Assembly: GCF_963576545.1 (NCBI RefSeq)
Contig: NC_083647.1
Span: forward strand, 7,047,007-7,111,006
Length of the DNA: 64,000 bases
Direction: 5' to 3'
Source: Limanda limanda
Taxonomy: Eukaryota > Chordata > Actinopteri > Pleuronectiformes > Pleuronectidae
Shown: piece after piece, positions 49,253-61,442 of the stretch
Layout: every line of letters begins with the position of its first letter
Position numbering within the stretch: position 1 is the stretch's first letter
The notes under the pieces: model-generated
Seen by the model: the letters and a program-made list of their open reading frames with translations, nothing else
Told to the model about the DNA's origin: nothing
Databases searched by the model: none
Position numbers and translations under genes: made by a program

Positions 49253-52200
49253 CAGAGTGAGTAAGTGAGAGATTGGGGTGAATGTTAAAGACACAATGAC
49301 CATGGCAGACATGAATGATGGGTGTATTGACTTTACATCAACTAAGTGTCTGATGGAAGGGTGTGTGTGTGTGTGTGTGTGTACGTAAAATAGAGGACGC
49401 CTCTCTTCTACCACCACACAGAAACTCACAGTCACAGGGTGAGAACTGACTTGCAGCCAAGTGGAAACTTAATTGGCACCTGGATCTTCAGGCCTGTCAC
49501 TCAGCGCGGACCTATGAACAAAGCTGTAAGAATCTAACTCAGTGGTGGACACGCTGGGGTTAAGTGTCGCACGATAGGCCAGAGGGGACGTGAAATGAGC
49601 AATGCAAGAGATAAGGCAAATCATATTTCTGCAAAGATAAATTATCAAATAGCTAATATTTTGCTTTCCTCCACTGAATCATTTGAAGCCTCCAGGTCTG
49701 TGATAATTAATTAAATGAAACATACTTAAGAGGGTGAATCATTGCTCACCACTCGTGGGCGTATTCAGCCTGTCATGTGAGGTCTTGAGTGGAGGATTGG
49801 AAAAAAGGCTGCGAAGCACCACTAAATAACATGTACACAGACACAGCTCATCTGACACTAGCAGAGAGATTCGCTTTTGCCGCAGGACGTTCAAGCTTTG
49901 CTGTTATGTGCGAAACATGTAACTTTGCTCCCTGACTATTTTCATTTTCATGAAAGCTGAAGTCATAGCACAGATTCTACGTAATTTATGAACATTCTCT
50001 GATCACCTGTGGTTTTGAAACCTTTCCAAACCAGGAGAAAAGTGGAAAATGAAAAATACAATTTGCAGGGTAATAAAAGCGTATGGATGCATTTTTATTT
50101 TTTTGTGTTTTGCCCTCTGTGATGTGACTCAAGGAATGACAGTCAGACCGGTTTGTCCATTCTATCCCAATAACTGTTGGATGGATTATCAGGAAATAGT
50201 GGACACTCATAGTCTTCAGGAGACGAAGCCTGCCTACACTGGTGATTGCTGACTTTTCAACAGCACCACCATGTGGTTTTTTTTTGTTTTCTTAGGCTGA
50301 TTGAATCACAACATCGTGACCAGTCTGATCATCTGGAAGGCTCCTTCGAACGCAGCATACAAATACGTCCGTCCATCACAACAAAGGCAACAAAGGCTAC
50401 AACAAGTGGATCCTCTCGGGCTGACCTCTGCAGGATTCATTGAGTGCTGGTGACAGAATGGTCTTTATCGAGACAATGGTGCCAGGCGATGAGACCAGAA
50501 CGCCCCAAGGAGTAGACTTTGGGACACATCTTAGAGGTGCTAAAACTGTCGGTCATTTCAGAACACAGTGGCAATTATCGTGACAAGAATGAGTCACAAA
50601 TCTCAGAAGCTGGTGGCAGAGTTTTAACTTGGCGTGTATACATATATATTTGTATATTTGTGTTTGCTTGCTTTACCCTCCAAAAATTACAGATTATCCT
50701 GACAGCTCTATTTATTAGGGACTAATCTTGCAAGTTGTTGAATGAGTCATATAAAGTGGATAGAAAATGTATATCATCGTTGGAGGCAAATTGCTTCAAA
50801 TTAAAAATAATGTCTTGGCAAAACCTTAAGAAAGTGTGTGAAATTGGATACAGCTCTCAAGGACAGGCAGGGACCTCTATGACTCACCCACCACTTCTTC
50901 ATTATCTTGGACTATTTTTAGATATAACAAAAACCTATAATTTAATCCTACTTTCCTTTGCTAGTGGCTGAGGTCCTGACCTAAACACTACATACTGAGC
51001 CTAAGAGACAGACCTACTTTGTCTCTCTTCTAGTTCCTAAAAGTCATTTTACATTTTTCTGAGGTATTTCAGGAAAGGACGACGGAAACATCGATTGATG
51101 TCGCACCACCCTCTTGTGTTCCCGTACCATTAAAACCCACGGTTCCCTCCTAACACTCGCTGCTTCACACAGAAAGACTTGCTCCTGCAAAGAAAAAAAC
51201 AAATCAGATCTTGGTGCAAAAGAAGGTTGAAAAACAGTTGTTTTATCTGAAAAAGCTTTAAGTGCTGTGAAGCTCCTGACTCATCCTACTCACTATGTCT
51301 GTATGCTGTTCAGTGGGAGGAGAAGACTCCCACTTCACAGATTTTTCGAAATGTTGCTTGTTGAATTTGTTTGTTGTTGTTTTGTATCCTCAAATAATGT
51401 TCGACACACAGAGCCTGTCTGCAAGTAAATGATTGGATAAATAATGTGGAATTTGGATAAGTGGATACAAACTGCTGTTAGTACAGATACCATCTGGGAC
51501 TACAAGGGGGCTCGAATGAATTTTTTTCTTTTCACCCATCGGTTTGTGAACAGACATTACGAAGCCTTGAATTTGGCACTTTTTCCAGTGTTATGTTGGT
51601 TTTTTGAAACCAGAAGAAAACATATTGGGGGGGAGGGGTGGGCGGACCCTGACTGAGTTTGTGGACACACCACACCCACCTACACCTGGGACATGCACTT
51701 ATTGGATGGAAGTAGCTGTCAATCACACATTATCCATTCTTCAATGCATAGTAAGCTGTAATGTTATTTGTCTATTCTACACCAAGAAGGACCATAATTT
51801 ACAAAATGAGCCTCACTCTGTTTTGAGGATGATTTGAGACCAGGGATTGAGACCAAAAACATCTGCTTACTGATTTTATAAATCGAATGACAAGTACGGC
51901 CATTGACTCGTTGACTAATATAGAAACAAACTTTATTTTGCAACCAGTGGGGTTTCTCTCTGCTGTATGGTCATTTGAGAAAGTACAGGTTTCAAGCACT
52001 TCCTTATTGGCTTAATTTTCTGGTGCACTTGGTGTATATTTACCTGGCCCTTCACATAACAGAACTAAATGCCTGGTTAGGCACAATGAGACCACTTGCA
52101 GGCCCCCAAAAGCACAAACTGTATAAAGTTATTCCAATCATACCAAGATGCAATATGATATTATTGGCATGCTTAGCTAATGCTACTGTTGACTGTTTTA

Positions 52201-52960
52201 GCAACGGGAGCAGCTAATACATTTCATAATGAGTGCTTTAAATTTAAAGTAGGTGTCAGGTGAACGATCAAGCATTGACAATAGTCGATAATCTAATGTT
52301 ATTCTGCTAACGGCTGTATCAAGGTCTGGGCAGGCTCTGGTGTTTGCCACCAGTGAACACTTAGACCAGTCCAGCTCATAGAGTGAGTACGTTCAGGTGA
52401 GTGTTTTTAGAACCTGGGTATCATGCTCACTCATTACAAGCAACTGATTCTGTTCTCCTGATAAATGCAAGCTCCTAAAAATTCTCTGTGCCAATTAGTG
52501 CAAAGCAGAGCTCAGGACTTTTCCGAACAGATTGTGTTCAAGTGAGCAAATAAATAGCAGCCAGCAGTTTTAGTGTATTGGTCTTAGTTAAAGACACATT
52601 AAATGAGCATCAGTAAGCAGAGCTGCTTTCCAAAATAATTACAATACTCATAATAATACTAATAAAATGAAACAAAAAAACAAATGAAACATCTTAGTTA
52701 AAATATACAGTGGACACTATTCACAAAACCACACTAAAGTGGAGTAGGCTACAGTTTCTTATGCAGCACTACCCAGCTGGTAAATATAATCAAAATGCTT
52801 TGATTTCTATATAGGAGATATTTATTCAATATCGTACTATTAAAACAATAGTCTGATTGTATTTGGTATCAGAAGAAAGACTTCAAACACACAAATTCTA
52901 AGATCCATATGCATCCATCCATTCATCATAGATACCTTTTCTACTTTCAAGGTCTTACTT

Positions 52961-52975
52961 GGGGGGGGGGGGGGG
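52961..52975. repeat. G15 homopolymer
   Basis: Fifteen consecutive G. A C-rich tract (C11, T, C8 with one T) lies 263 bp away at 53238-53258. Confidence 0.9.
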
Positions 52976-55349
52976 CATCGGGCAAGAGATCGGGTACATC
53001 CCATATGCTAGAATATCACAGGACCAACATACAGAGACAAAAGCTGCTGTCAGACATGCACTGAACTGCTGATAATATCCGGAAATTTCCTGGAGGAGCT
53101 GTATGTGCGACGCAATTGTCCTATTGTATATTGATGCATTTTCTAACACACTCAGGATGAAACACAGATGAAGACTGTTTATGTGCTATGAACAAAAACA
53201 TGTGATCTACACAGCCGAATGCCGCTGCTTTCTGCATCCCCCCCCCCCTCCCCCCCTCTGAAGAGAATCTGTGAAAGGCAAATTTGGGAGAAAGTCAGGA
53301 ACCGATTTCCCGGATATTCTCCTGAGTTTGTGTCTGAAAACGTCTTTGCTGTTAGCAGAATGCACATATCTTGCCCTACAAGATTTCCACTACCGTAATG
53401 TGGGGAAATAAATGAAATAACTTATTGCAAAATATTGTGGGTAAACTTTCAGCTGGATCATTCATCACATTTGCATATAATCACCACTTAACGGAAGTCA
53501 CTCTGCTGGCGTCGACCGTTTCTGTTGAATCGGATTCACTTCCCAAGCCTCCCAGTGTCACTGACACTGAGCTGCAGAACCCACAACAGTCCACGTTATA
53601 AAACTCTGTGCCATCTGGCTGCAGCTGAGCTGCTTCCAGGCCAAGCTGTGCATCTGCCTCACTTCGTTGCTTTTCCTCAGCAGCGCAATGTGGCCCATAA
53701 CAATTTCCTTGGACTCTGATAACAGGTCATAAACCACAAAATAATTCATAGTATCCTCCAAGCGCATATAGTGGAAAGTCACTTTAGCGGCCCAAAATGC
53801 CCCTTTAAACCCTCGTAGCTGAGCAGGTAATAACAAAGCCCTCTTGCATCATTCTCTCTGTACTTTCTGCCATCAACTGATGTCAAAACCCATCAGCACA
53901 TGGTGGAAGGCAACTGGACTTCACATCCTCTCCTGTCTCCACTGAAAAACACGGAAATTTGAGGGTTTCTCAACGACTTTTCAGAAGGTCCTTATTTAAA
54001 TTCTCCCTTTCACTCTTTGCTGCCCAGTAACAAAGCATCAGCACGTCAGCTGAATTTTATAACTTAAAAACACTGATGCCTGTAAATGCAGAGTGCTGGG
54101 ATCTCTGCCATCTCAGCAGGGAGTTCAGCTTATTGCTGTGTTGACACAAGCCCCCAGCTTTTTTAGGAGCCACATAAAAGAGTATGTATGCAGCCTTTAT
54201 GAAGTCTGCTGGGTGCGTTTGGTCAGCTAGAGTGAAATAATGATGGCTGCTATTTCTCACTTAGCTGACAACAATTGAGGCAACCTTTAGCTTTTTGTAT
54301 TCATCTTCAGTGCAGTGAGAGGGACTTACCTTGGACAAAAACATGCCATGAAATAAAAAGGCAAGTAAGAATTATTTATCGGAGAAGTTGAAGGAATGAC
54401 CTTAGCTTCCAGTATTATCTGAGAGGCCACTGAGAAGAGACTCACTTGTTTTGTACATTAATTATGTGCTTTACTAAAATCTTCTTTTTGGGGCCATTAA
54501 TTCGTGAAGGATTTCCACATGTTGAGGTGGTGAAATGATGTGGACTCTCAAGAGTCATTGATTGAAAAGTTGTGTCTTTTCAATTGCCTTCTCAAACCAA
54601 TAATACAAGAGGATGTAAAGTAAGCATTCTCAGCTGAGTAACAGTACAGACTGTAGTAGCTTAACTCTGAAGGGTTTCTTTAAACACCAAGAGTTTGCAA
54701 ATGATTAGCTAACCACATGTGGCGTTATGTGTTACACTGGAGAGAGCTTTGTTCAGAATGGATACATCCGTTAAGGTAATGCTAGATTGGAAAAGTTATT
54801 TTCAGTAAAACATTGTTTTAAAACTCTTGTCTTAGATGGAGCAGTAATAAATTATAAAGCATTAATAATTAATACTAAGAAAAATCCAACCTTTTTATTC
54901 TACAAGTAACTCAAGGCTGCTTTACCCTAGAGGAAAATCGCAGGGGCATTCCCGTTTAGAGGCAAATTGGTGCAGATTATGAGGGTTTTCCAAAATAATC
55001 TGCTCCAACAGAAACCCTCAATGACCTATAAGAGCGAGCTGACCGGAAAGTGTCACCAACCTTTGTGCCTATTTGTACAGCGGTGACTGTGATCTGCCAC
55101 TGTAAACTGTGAGCAGTGTGGAGTGGAGAGCTCTCTACTACTCTATGTGACTCATAATTTTCTCTCACTCTTTGGGTGACTTTGTGGAACCTAGAAACCT
55201 TAGTGGTTACAATTCTTAGTGGCATTACCCACTTATAAGCTTCCGTTCAGTTTTACAACATTTGATCGTTGTTTAACTGAAACATTTAAGATAAAAATTT
55301 AAAAATTTAAAAACTCATGCAACTTGGAACAGGAGATTCTGTCTATTTG

Positions 55350-55560
55350 TTATCTGTACCGCTTATCCTTTAATAGGGCTGGAGCCAATCCCAGCTGACA
55401 GTGGGTGAGAGGTGTGGTTCACCCTGGACAGGTACTGTAGTGGGAGGAAGCCAGAGAAAAGAATGCAGAGAACATGGCATTTCCCCAAAAAGGCCCTCTG
55501 GGATTCAAACCAAGAACCATCTTCCTGTGAGGCAACAGAGCTAATTACTGCTCCACAGAA
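55350..55560 (+). repeat. Dispersed fish repeat, copy 2
   Basis: Shares GGAGCCAATCCCAGCTGACA and CACCCTGGACAGG with 19815-20075, and continues with GAGGCAACAGAGCTAATTAC and TGCTCCAC, the usual right end of this repeat in fish. More diverged than copy 1. Confidence 0.7.
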
Positions 55561-55864
55561 AGAATAATTTCACACTTAACAAACATGTAGGCCTTGCTGC
55601 TCCATCGCCTGAAGGATTTTAGCGACAATTCTGCATTTCCACTGCGGCTGGTATTGCGACTATAAATCCTCTGACGCCCAGTTATACTTTTTAAGTGGCT
55701 TCATCTATCAGGTGAGCCAATTACTCCACAACACAAATGTGATTATTAATATTTCAAATCTGAAAGAGATTTAAACATTGTACTTCCTGAGGGAATATGA
55801 GCAACTAGTCCACCAGTGTCGGGTTTAATAATCCTCTGTGTGACAACTACAACAGGAAGCCATT

Positions 55865-55895
<31 letters not shown>

Positions 55896-55904
55896 CACAC
55901 ACAC
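55865..55904. repeat. (AC)n microsatellite
   Basis: About 40 bp of AC with one interrupting A. Confidence 0.9.
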
Positions 55905-58900
55905 TCATAACTGCAAGAACAGCAAAACTCAAAGTCAGAGTGACCTTAACATTTTCTGTGAAATTCTGTACAAGTGGAAAGTAGCAGGGGAAGAAATAAG
56001 AGCAACAAAGAGAGCAGGAGGAGAGCAGGAGGAGAGCAGGATTAGAGTTAGCAGAGGTGAGCAGAGGTGACTCAGTCAGACTGATGTCAAATACCCGTGG
56101 AAGAAAATAATTCTTAACCTACGATGGGAAAGGGGCGCTGACACTACTGTTCTGACTGAAGAGGAAAGATCAATCCACCCTTGGTGAGCCATTATGTCAC
56201 GAGGAACAAACAAATACACTTTTAAAAACCAAATTGACCAAAGGTGCTGCTTTTTAAAGACCGTAAAAACCCTCTGAAAAGATGATAGACTCCTTTCACA
56301 TTGCCAGTAGATGAGTTTGCTTTCCCAGTCAGACGGAGCTGCTAGCTGCCGTGCAGACTGCTAAATTGGATCCGCCGCAGGTATCTCACAGCTGGGCTTA
56401 CCACTTCTGGATGTGGTTTTTGTTATCAGCTCTTAGGAAACATTTGGTTGCGTTCAGACATGTACTTAGCGCTCACTTGGGATCAGATCACTCAAGACAA
56501 ATGTTAATACCAGGCCACAACATTTCTTTTTTCTTTTTCAGATGGGTAAAATCTTACTTGATAGCAGAGGGTTAATTCACTCAACCCCTCCTGACTCAAC
56601 TTTCTCTTCACCCATAGCTTACACCAACACACACGCACATGACAACGGACACATCTGTACACTCAGACTTGGTAAAAACAACATTTGGTCTTTGCGATCA
56701 GAAATCACAACATATTTATTGCATATAGAGCAGGAAAGTGAGTTCAATCACAATTGGTCTCAGGAGACAGATTAAGAAAAACATTGTAACCCCTGGTGTG
56801 AGCAGATGGACTAAGAGCTGTCCATCTCTCAGGACAGATGTTAATACCCGGTCTGAACTGGGCCTTAGTTGTAATGATTCACAGGCACAGTGCAACTGAT
56901 CCAATGCCCACTTTCTGTGTGAAAGTTGTGATACAACAGTGGCAACTTACACCAACTTCTAATAAAACTCAGCGGGTTCAACAGCCGTGTACGTCAGGGT
57001 TTAGAACTGAGCAGCCACAGGCCATCACAGGAGGGGCTCTGAAGAGGAGGGTGAGATAAGATAATCTCCGGGGGAAGAAGGGAAGGTGTCTTGCAAAGGT
57101 CTCGGCGAGCTGTAGATGAGTGTTTCAGGAGGAAGTTGCACTTCAGATTGAAGATGGCTAAAGCTCGAGGCGCAGGATGAGATGTCTGATGATTAGATTT
57201 CAGCTGCACTAGAAGTCCTGTGTGGGAGCCTGAGTCACATCACGGAGAGAAAGCAGTGTTGAGCATTGTTTCAATGAAAGAGGGGAACGACCAGATGGTG
57301 ATAAATGTTGTGGATGCAGGATCGGATTGAACAAAAACAAGCAGGGGGCTTTAGACTGGAGAAGCTTTGGTGAAACAAACGAGGAGACACTGCAGCAGGA
57401 TTCCATGCAACAGTTTCATCTCACAGATATTTTACTGCATTAGACCTGTGACACCTCCACTATTGGCTCAGCAGTGATTTCTGGCGCCCAAGACAGACAG
57501 TGACAGCACAGAATAAAACACAGTGGAGCAGTTTAGAGCCAAACCTGATGTGACAGAACTGATTGGAGGGAGCTTGTTTTAAAGAGAAAGGAAAAAAGTG
57601 ACATAATGTGGAGGTATAGACATGGCTGAAAACTGATTGGACATTGGTTCCTGCAGATTCCTTCACAGTGGTTGACGTGATGATGTAGTTGATGATGAGT
57701 CTGAAGGATGCGCAGACCAACAGCAATGGTCTGGGGGAGCGGGCCGAGTATGCAGCTGCTGATTTAAGGAAACATAATGTTTTTATTACTGTTACGTAGT
57801 TTTTGCAAAGTACATTGTAAACACAACATTGGTACAAAGTCACACGAACAATATATGTGAACCCCTTTGCAATTATCTTTTTTATGGAGCCTTTATTGCA
57901 GCAATATTATTTGTTTGTGTTGTAACTGTATACCAATCTGTGTGTTTGTAATCATTTTTTTTGTAAATGTGCTCTGTGTATTGTTCAACATATTGAACTC
58001 ATTCACAGTAGATGGAAACAGTATGTGAATATAGAGCTAACTGCAGGGGTTAGCAAACTTGGAGTCAAGGAAAGTAGCAGGAGATAACAAATTTGTAGAT
58101 GAGGATGAGAATAATTTACACAAGGACGGACAGTTTCATGACATGACATATATGTCTTAGTCTGGAGGTTTCTCTCTCTCTCTCTTATAACATCTCTGCA
58201 CATCCCACCATGTTTCTGCTTTTTTCTTACTTTCTTTGTAGATGTGTTTGAAGATATATTAATAAAATGTGGAACTTTTAACATTAGAACACAATCATTG
58301 ATGGATTTGCAGTGTTTTAGAATCGAAAACCATGAAACTAATATAACCCAGTGCAAATTTTGAACTTGTGGAGTGTATTCCATCCTCTACCAACCGGCAA
58401 GCCTAGACCTCTGCCCCTCTCTCTCAAGTGTTTTCAGCTTCGTAAGTTGAGTTCACAAGGCGACAGACTCCCAGGGCAGGTGAGGACAGAAGGAAAGGTG
58501 TGAGGGGGCGAGAGAAAGAGGCGAGGGAGACTAAATGTTATGCCCTGCGGCGATGTCATGAAGGTAGACAGTCGGGAAGGGTTATTAGTGGGGGGACTGG
58601 AGATAGCTAGAGAGCGGAAGGCAAACAGGACCAAGAAGTAACACCGCTAATTCAGACAGTTACTCCAAGACACATTCTCCCACTCAGACAGATTCTGTCA
58701 GAGGAGATTAACGCTGGCTCAGTGCGAAGGGACCGGGGCCGTCTATCCCCTGAACGTCCCCCCGAGACCCCCACATTCATTATTGAGTTCATTTTATAAG
58801 AGCTGTGTTTTTTCACACAGATCAATTGAGTTTTCTCTGCAACAAACAATGTTCTTATTTATTTTTGATTGCTTGTTTCGTTGCGGTTTTCTCTTTTCTT

Positions 58901-59159
58901 GACTTCTCCTTCTGACAGTCTAGATTAAGTAATACAATAACACGGATAATGTCTTCAGCGCTAATACAGATCTGGGCTCGTATTAATTAAGCCTCTCAAA
59001 CTAACTCCTATAAATGATGCTGAGAGTTAAAGTAGGACAAGAAGCTATTAATTCAGATTTCTACACTTGTACATTAGGGAAAGTGATTGTTTTAGGATAC
59101 AAAAGTGGCATAATTTCAAATTCAGATAAAAGGCAACACTTTGTATGGTGGCTTTGTGT
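55905..59159. other. Gene-poor intergenic region
   Basis: No gene supported. A short tandem repeat of GAGCAGGAGGA units lies at about 56010-56040. A CT run near 58170-58184 and several short strand-alternating frames are the only other features. Confidence 0.45.
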
Positions 59160-59417
59160 GTCTGCAGTGTAGTGTGTCTGATGCTCTCCGTTACACGTTG
59201 CATCTATTGTCTGTCCTGGGAGAAGGAACCCTCAATTGGGGCTCTCTCTGATGTTTCTACGTTCTTTTCCCCCTGTGAATATGTTTTATTTTGTAGTTTT
59301 TCCTTACCCTTGTTGAGGGTTAAGGGCAGAGGATATCACACTTTGTTAAGCCCAATGAGACAATGTGTGATTTGTGAGTATGGGCTTTACAAATAAAGTT
59401 TTATTGATTGATTGATA
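59160..59417 (+). mobile_element. LINE 3' end
   Basis: Contains CTGTCCTGGGAGAAGGAACC, CTTGTTGAGGGTTAAGGGCA, GAGGATATCACAC and a terminal TTTTATTGATTGATTGAT. Same family as the reverse-strand copy at 35283-35460. The TTGA repeat tail marks the 3' terminus; the coding part is absent. Confidence 0.78.
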
Positions 59418-60145
59418 GTGTATCATACACGCAAACAATTCATGAATAAAGGCTTAGAATATTTGTGGGCTCAACTTTGATAGCCTTGAATTCAGCTTTT
59501 TTTCCACCGTCCAACTCACCTTTCAATTACGCCCATTTATCCCCTGGTCAGAAAACCCACTTACACTCACTAGATCTTTCATTTATCTGCAAAGAGAATG
59601 GATTCAATTTGCATTCACTCCAGGACAGGACATAAGTGGCATATATTAACTAATTAAGTCAAAAGAGCTCAGGTCCTTATTCTTGCCAGAAGACTGAAAA
59701 GCTTAAGATTAATACGAGCCAAATTCAACTTTACACTACAAAATTTAAGTATACCACTGAACTTGATAACTTTTATGGGTTTGATTGCTTAAATTTGTCT
59801 TAAAATGCATTGTGGTCTGACTTTCTCTGATCCAATTTCTACAGCCCTGAGTCACTGCTTGAGAATGGTCTGGCTGCAGCCATTATCATTCTGCTGCAGG
59901 GGGGAATAAAACACTCTGGCTTGTTTGTGTTTCTTCTAAGCTGAGGATCCAGTGACAGTGTCCCTGCAAAATGGTGAACTTGTTCTGTTGGAACATTTGC
60001 TCATGGGAAGGCAAGCACTGTGATATCTCCTAAAAAAATAATTAACACAGTAGCCTATGTTGTTGCATATTCCAAATCTTTGTCACAGTCATTTTCTCTG
60101 TGAAGCTCACAACTTAGAAGATATTGTTTCCCATGTTGAAGGGAA

Positions 60146-60284
60146 TTTTGATTAGAGGCCAGAAGTGGAAAGGTGGTCCCTGCCGTTTGCAAAATTGTGG
60201 CACCTCTATACAGGATAATTTGGCTTCATTTTGTGCAATGGGAGGAAGTCGAGACGTGTTGTCCATGTTACACAGTCTATGGCT
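60146..60284 (+). repeat. Dispersed fish repeat fragment
   Basis: Words such as TTTGGCTTCATTTTGTGCAA, GGGAGGAAGTCGAGACGT and ACACAGTCTATGG place it with the fragments at 21736-21790 and 39985-40072. Confidence 0.5.
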
Positions 60285-61388
60285 TATACCCACAGTCTAA
60301 ATCCACTAAATTTGGGCTGTGGAGAATTGTTATTGTTTTAAAGTAACAGATACATGTGTATAGAATGGAATGTTTTCACCCAAGGTTATCTTGCTTTCCA
60401 CTGAAGCATTTTTACGACCAAAAGCTTTAATAAAAGCACTGGGGAGACGACAATGCTTTGAGGCTGAATCACCACCATGACAAGATTAAGAAAAACCGAC
60501 TACCACTGAATAATGTACATTCTCAGATTCCCTTGCGATGCAGCAGCCCCTTTAGGTGAGGGGTGGGGAGGGAAGAACAGGAGGGAACTTGATGGACCGC
60601 CAGTGGGGAGATGTACCCCTGTTACACCAGCTATTAGCGAGCTGATAGACTGCTGAGTTGGGCCGAGGGTTTGCCGGTGACATGTGATGATGTGTGAGGG
60701 GATGAGAAGGTGTTTAACCCCTTGCCTCAGATGGATCGGCTCTTCTCCCAGCTGGGTGAAGTGGAGGAAAGATATATCAAAATGTTGCTCTTGGCCCTGA
60801 AGGGAATACAGTTTCTTAAAACACTGGCTCATATCCTGAGTCTGTGTGCTGTAAGTGTGGATTTGTGTGTGTTTGTTTAACATGTATATGGATGAGGTCT
60901 TTATTGCCTGTGTGTGTCCTTTGGGATGGATATATTGTGGCATCATGGCATGCAAATAGCACTTATCGTTATTCCATCTACCTCAGACTCTACACACACT
61001 GATTTAGGGGACTCTCATGATATCCCTGCTCATTTGTTCTGCCTTTACGTACGAAAAGAGACATGTCCGATTATTCAAATGATTTAACCATCACCATCTG
61101 CATTATTCCATTTGTCCCTTTTGTAGGCATGGTTACTAAGCAATACATCCACAAGAGGACATAGTTACGGCGGATGGGGTTGTGATAATGTACCAAAGAA
61201 ATAGGAGTGGCCACATTGTAAACAGCTGTTGTCCTCTGAAATCTCTTCCTCATATCCTATAGTTGTCTCAGGAAGACACTATTGATTCTACTTTTGTCCC
61301 CAATTGGACAAGCTGGTCTTTACTCTGAAGGTTGTTCCCATATGTAGCCTATGACACAGACTATATTTGTATTCTATACATCCCCTAG

Positions 61389-61389
<1 letters not shown>

Positions 61390-61438
<49 letters not shown>
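61390..61438. repeat. (CA)n microsatellite
   Basis: An uninterrupted 49-bp CA run, the longest perfect dinucleotide repeat in the window. Confidence 0.95.

Positions 61439-61442
<4 letters not shown>

Larger units (their letters stand above)
47589..55349. other. Gene-poor intergenic region
   Basis: No gene supported. A repeat fragment at about 49095-49155 (GTAAGGACATTTTGGCTGAT) and an old repeat at about 50130-50285 (GTTGGATGGATTATCAGGAA, CAGCACCACCATGTGG) resemble common teleost dispersed repeats. The minus-strand frame at 53558-53836 (92 codons) is open but not recognised. Microsatellites are listed separately. Confidence 0.45.

Noticed and set aside
53558..53836. 92-codon minus-strand frame with protein-like composition
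   Set aside because: No family recognised, no convincing exon borders, and an overlapping plus-strand frame of similar quality.
55816..56070. 84-codon frame with a His/Thr repeat
   Set aside because: Created by translation of an (AC)n microsatellite.
60500..60955. 151-codon minus-strand frame
   Set aside because: The peptide is rich in His, Gln and Thr with no recognisable domain and spans what looks like random AC-rich sequence; no splice or promoter context.
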